From: Comamonadaceae bacterium
GTDB lineage: Bacteria; Pseudomonadota; Gammaproteobacteria; Burkholderiales; Burkholderiaceae_C
Reading direction: 5' to 3'
Assembly (NCBI GenBank): GCA_947469815.1
Contig: CANIRI010000146.1
Span: 1-6,301, forward strand
Length of the DNA: 6,301 bases
The position numbers and the translations under genes are program-made. The notes beneath the pieces are model-generated. The model ran no database searches. It had not been told where the DNA came from and saw nothing but the letters and a program-made list of their open reading frames with translations. How positions within the stretch are numbered: position 1 is the stretch's first letter; every line of letters starts with the position of its first letter. This document shows positions 3,389 to 6,301 of the stretch, piece after piece.

Positions 3389-6301
3389 GGTAGCGCGCTC
3401 CTTGCGGGTCGATGAAGCAGGGTTCCACCACCCGCAGGCGGTATTGGCGCCCCGTGGCGGGAGAGGCAGCAATCACTTCCTCGCCCAGGTGCGTCGTGCC
3501 GCCTTGCAGCAAGCCCAGCGCAATGGCTTTGCCCACTGTCTTGCTAAACGTGGTGGAGGTCACATGACCGCGCCCATGGCCTTGGATCGCGTCTCTGGCA
3601 AAAAACAAAATCGACCCGTTGCTTGGTGGCTCACGCTCGTCCACCGCCTCCAGGCCGACCAGCGTCGGTCGGTTCGGGCGCGCCAGATGCGGGCTGTGGC
3701 GCAAGGCACCGCCCCAGAAACCTTTTGTCTTGCTGGCCATGCGGCCTGCGCCCAAGTCATCCAGCGTCGTACGTCCGTCCATCTCGGACCCGACTACGTG
3801 GCCTTTTTCAATTCGCAAGGAACCCAGCGCTTCCAGGCCGTAGGGCCGCATCTGCCAAGGTTGGCCGCTGGCGAGCACATGTTCCCAGACGCGCAAGCCG
3901 TCGTGCGTGGGCGTGAAAATCTCAAATGCCAGTTCGCCCGAGAAGGTCAGCCGCAGGATGCGCAAGGCCACGCCGTCCAGCGCGCCGCTGCCGTGTGTGT
4001 CCAACAGCCCCATAAAGGGCAGGGCAGCATCGCCCAGGTCCAGGTGCGGGAAGGCCGCTTGCAAGGCCTGCCGCGCCTGCGGCCCCGCCACGCTCATCGC
4101 CGCCCACTGGTCGGTGACCGACGCAACCGTGACCCGCAGTTCCGGCCACACCACTTGCAGCAAAAACTCCAGATGGCTCATCACCTTGGCGGCTTGGGCC
4201 GTGGTGGTCGTCATGAAAAACTGTGTTTCGCTGATCCGTGTGGTGGTGCCGTCGTCCAGCACGATGCCGTCTTCGCGCAGCATGAAACCGTAGCGGGCTT
4301 TGCCCACCGCCAGTTTGGAAAAGCCATTGACGTAGACGCGGTCCAAAAACTCTGCTGCATCCGGCCCCTGCACATCGATCTTGCCCAGGGTCGAGGTGTC
4401 GGCAATGCCCACGCTCTCGCGCACGAAATCCATTTCGGCCTTGTAGGCCTCTGACAAAGTTGCGCCATGCGTGCGGTACCACAGCGGACGCAACCACAAA
4501 CCCGCCTCCAACCGCACGCCGCCGTGCGCCCAATGCCAATCGTGCATCGCGGTGCGGCGTTCGGGTTGGAAGTGTTCTCGAATGTTGCGGCCCGCCAAAA
4601 CGCCCAGCGCCACCGGCGTGTAGGGCGGGCGGAATGTGGTGGTGCCGGCCTGCGCCACGTCCAGCGACCGTGCTTGTGCCATGAGGCTCAGGCCGTTGAT
4701 ATTGGAGGTCTTGCCCTGGTCCGTGCCCATTCCCAGCGTGGTGTAGCGCTTCAAATGCTCCACCGATACATAGCCTTCGCGCTGCGCCAACTCCACATCG
4801 GCGGTGGACACGTCGTGTTGAAAGTCCAGAAAAGCCTTGTCGCGGGGATGCGCGCTGAGCAGCGGCGGCGCGGGCACAAAGGCCATGGAATCGGGTAGCG
4901 CATCTTCCCAGGCGGGTATTGCTCGCGCTGCAGCTTGTAACCCCAATACCTGTGCTGCCTGCGCGCCCGCTTGGACTCCGCTTTCTATCCCCTGCGTCCA
5001 GCCCTGGGTTCCCACCATGCTGCCTGCGCCGAACTGGGCGCGGTCGAAACCGCCAGGCACAAAACAGGCGATAGCCGGGTCGTACTTCGGTTTCACGTTG
5101 CGGTGTGAGGTGAGGTGCACAGTCGGCGTCCAACCGCCGGACATGCCGATCAGATCGACGTCAAGTTGCAGTCCGTTGGACAGGTAGGCTTTGCGCACAT
5201 GGCTGCCGCCGGTCACATCGGTCAGGGCCACGCCAGTCATCAGCTCGATGCCCGCAGCGCGCGTGGCGCTCTGTACATCGGTGTGGGGCTGGCTGCGCAA
5301 ATCCGCTACCCGCACCTGCGCTCCCGCGCGGGCCAGTGCCAGCGCATCGGCATAGGCCGCGTCGTTGTTGACGCAAAACAACGCACGCTGTCCGGGTGCC
5401 ACGGCATAGCGGTTGACGTACTGGCCGATAGCGTTGCTCAGCATCACGCCCGGTTTGTCGTTGCCCGCGAACACCAGCGGACGCTCAATCGCTCCGCAGG
5501 CCATCACGATGGATGCGGCGCGCACGGTGTGCTGGCGCTGGCGCGGAATCCCGTATTCGGCATCGGCCACGCCGGGCGCACTGCGCTCCACCACGCCGAC
5601 GGTATTGCCGTCGTAGATGCCAAACGCTGTAGCGCGGGTGAGGGTGCGCACCCTGCCGGTGGCAGCAATCTGCGCCAGCATTTCGGCGCGCCAACGCGCC
5701 GCAGCGCTGTCCACTGCGTGGTTGAGCAGCGCGCCGCCGACTTCAAAGTCCTGCTCCACCAGCAGCACATCGGCACCGGCGCGGGCCGCGGTCAATGCAG
5801 CTGCCAGCCCCGCCGCGCCCGAACCGATGACCAGCACGTCGGTATAGACGTTGTGCCAGTCGTAGCGGTTCACATCAAAGTCATCCACGCTGGCACCCAA
5901 ACCGGCGGCTTTGCGGATGAAGTGTTCGTAGAACATCCACGCGTGGCGCGTCGGCCCCATGAAAGTCTTGTAATAAAAACCGGCCACAAACACCGGCGAC
6001 AGCAGGTTGTTGATCGCCATCAGGTCAAACTTGACCGAAGGCCAGGCGTTTTGCGTACGCGCCACCAGCCCGTCTTCAACTTCGGCCACGGTCGCGGCGA
6101 TATTGGGCTCGCGTGTGCCACCGTCACCAAGAGTCAAGAGCGCGTTGGGCTCCTCCACGCCCGCAGCCATGATGCCGCGCGGGCGGTGGTATTTGAATGA
6201 GCGCGCCACCAGATGCTCGCCATGGGCCAGCAGGGCAGATGCGAGCGTGTCGCCGGCGTAGCCCTGGAAGGTCTTTCCGTCGAGCGTGAAGCTCAGGCTG
6301 T
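3381..6301 (-). CDS. soxA: Sarcosine oxidase alpha subunit (5' end cut by the window edge)
   Basis: The frame runs unbroken from the right edge to a TAA at 3383-3381, giving 972 visible residues. SoxA proteins are about 970-1000 residues, so only a short N-terminus is missing. A GTG at 6209 is not the start: 30 in-frame residues before it (SFTLDGKTFQGYAGDTLASA and on) match the family N-terminus. Domains in visible numbering are a ferredoxin-like N-terminal fold without Fe-S cysteines (about 1-60, ending SFKYHRPRG) and a dinucleotide-binding domain with VIGSGAAGL (from about 157) for NAD+. Next come a conserved YTTLGMGTDQGK segment (519-530) and a C-terminal GcvT-like, folate-binding domain from about 630. 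The tetramer oxidises sarcosine to glycine and hydrogen peroxide, passing the methyl carbon to tetrahydrofolate. The usual order is soxB-soxD-soxA-soxG, so soxD should lie beyond the edge. Confidence 0.95.
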   Translation of the reverse strand, partial: SLSFTLDGKTFQGYAGDTLASALLAHGEHLVARSFKYHRPRGIMAAGVEEPNALLTLGDGGTREPNIAATVAEVEDGLVARTQNAWPSVKFDLMAINNLLSPVFVAGFYYKTFMGPTRHAWMFYEHFIRKAAGLGASVDDFDVNRYDWHNVYTDVLVIGSGAAGLAAALTAARAGADVLLVEQDFEVGGALLNHAVDSAAARWRAEMLAQIAATGRVRTLTRATAFGIYDGNTVGVVERSAPGVADAEYGIPRQRQHTVRAASIVMACGAIERPLVFAGNDKPGVMLSNAIGQYVNRYAVAPGQRALFCVNNDAAYADALALARAGAQVRVADLRSQPHTDVQSATRAAGIELMTGVALTDVTGGSHVRKAYLSNGLQLDVDLIGMSGGWTPTVHLTSHRNVKPKYDPAIACFVPGGFDRAQFGAGSMVGTQGWTQGIESGVQAGAQAAQVLGLQAAARAIPAWEDALPDSMAFVPAPPLLSAHPRDKAFLDFQHDVSTADVELAQREGYVSVEHLKRYTTLGMGTDQGKTSNINGLSLMAQARSLDVAQAGTTTFRPPYTPVALGVLAGRNIREHFQPERRTAMHDWHWAHGGVRLEAGLWLRPLWYRTHGATLSEAYKAEMDFVRESVGIADTSTLGKIDVQGPDAAEFLDRVYVNGFSKLAVGKARYGFMLREDGIVLDDGTTTRISETQFFMTTTTAQAAKVMSHLEFLLQVVWPELRVTVASVTDQWAAMSVAGPQARQALQAAFPHLDLGDAALPFMGLLDTHGSGALDGVALRILRLTFSGELAFEIFTPTHDGLRVWEHVLASGQPWQMRPYGLEALGSLRIEKGHVVGSEMDGRTTLDDLGAGRMASKTKGFWGGALRHSPHLARPNRPTLVGLEAVDEREPPSNGSILFFARDAIQGHGRGHVTSTTFSKTVGKAIALGLLQGGTTHLGEEVIAASPATGRQYRLRVVEPCFIDPQGARYRV
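3398..3403 (-). promoter_or_regulatory. Ribosome binding site of soxG
   Basis: On the minus strand this reads AAGGAG, 9 bases before the GTG at 3388-3386. It lies inside the end of soxA and supports the GTG as the soxG start. Confidence 0.7.

Noticed and set aside
3045..4454. 469-codon plus-strand frame opposite soxG and soxA
   Set aside because: It is an antisense shadow of GC-rich coding DNA. The opposite strand encodes well-conserved sarcosine oxidase subunits, and the predicted peptide has no family features.
3922..5133. 403-codon minus-strand frame inside soxA
   Set aside because: It is an alternative reading frame within an unbroken soxA. Its low-complexity Arg/Gly/Ala peptide is typical of frame shadows.
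5115..6200. 361-codon plus-strand frame opposite soxA
   Set aside because: It is an antisense shadow of soxA, rich in His, Arg, Gly and Ala with no recognisable domain.
1..6301. CRISPR array, transposase or integrase gene, IS terminal repeats
   Set aside because: I looked for regularly spaced repeats, recombinase motifs and IS ends on both strands and saw none in this window.

Overview
The window joins two stretches of very different character. Positions 1 to about 2144 are AT-rich, with short genes I do not recognise. Positions about 2145 to 6301 are GC-rich and carry conserved chromosomal functions. The GC-rich part suggests a betaproteobacterium of the order Burkholderiales, perhaps Comamonadaceae. 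This rests on the style of the sarcosine oxidase genes, the tRNA-Lys sequence and the codon use. It is an inference, not a measured assignment.

Right part, all genes on the minus strand. The 3' end of a heterotetrameric sarcosine oxidase operon enters from the right edge. soxA (alpha subunit) lacks only its first residues, and it overlaps soxG (gamma subunit) by 8 bases. soxB and soxD would be expected beyond position 6301. Next comes a stand-alone BLUF blue-light sensor of 149 residues. It ends just before a strong symmetric hairpin terminator at 2206-2233.

Junction. Immediately left of the terminator lies the last 45 nt of a tRNA-Lys(TTT) gene, from the first base of the anticodon loop to the CCA end (2145-2189). 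No 5' half precedes it. This is the expected scar where a tyrosine-recombinase island has entered the 3' end of a tRNA gene: the distal att site (attR). The intact tRNA-Lys and probably the integrase should lie beyond the left edge.

Left part, the distal end of the island. From the junction leftward there is a gene-free 262-base zone with paired direct repeats and an inverted repeat. Then comes a tightly spaced plus-strand pair: a helical 126-residue protein followed by a small protein with a signal peptide. A 371-base divergent spacer follows. Last is a minus-strand pair: a 172-residue soluble protein followed by the start of a membrane protein cut by the window edge. No integrase, transposase, CRISPR array, or recognised toxin or defence domain is visible. 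Functions of the four island genes are unknown.
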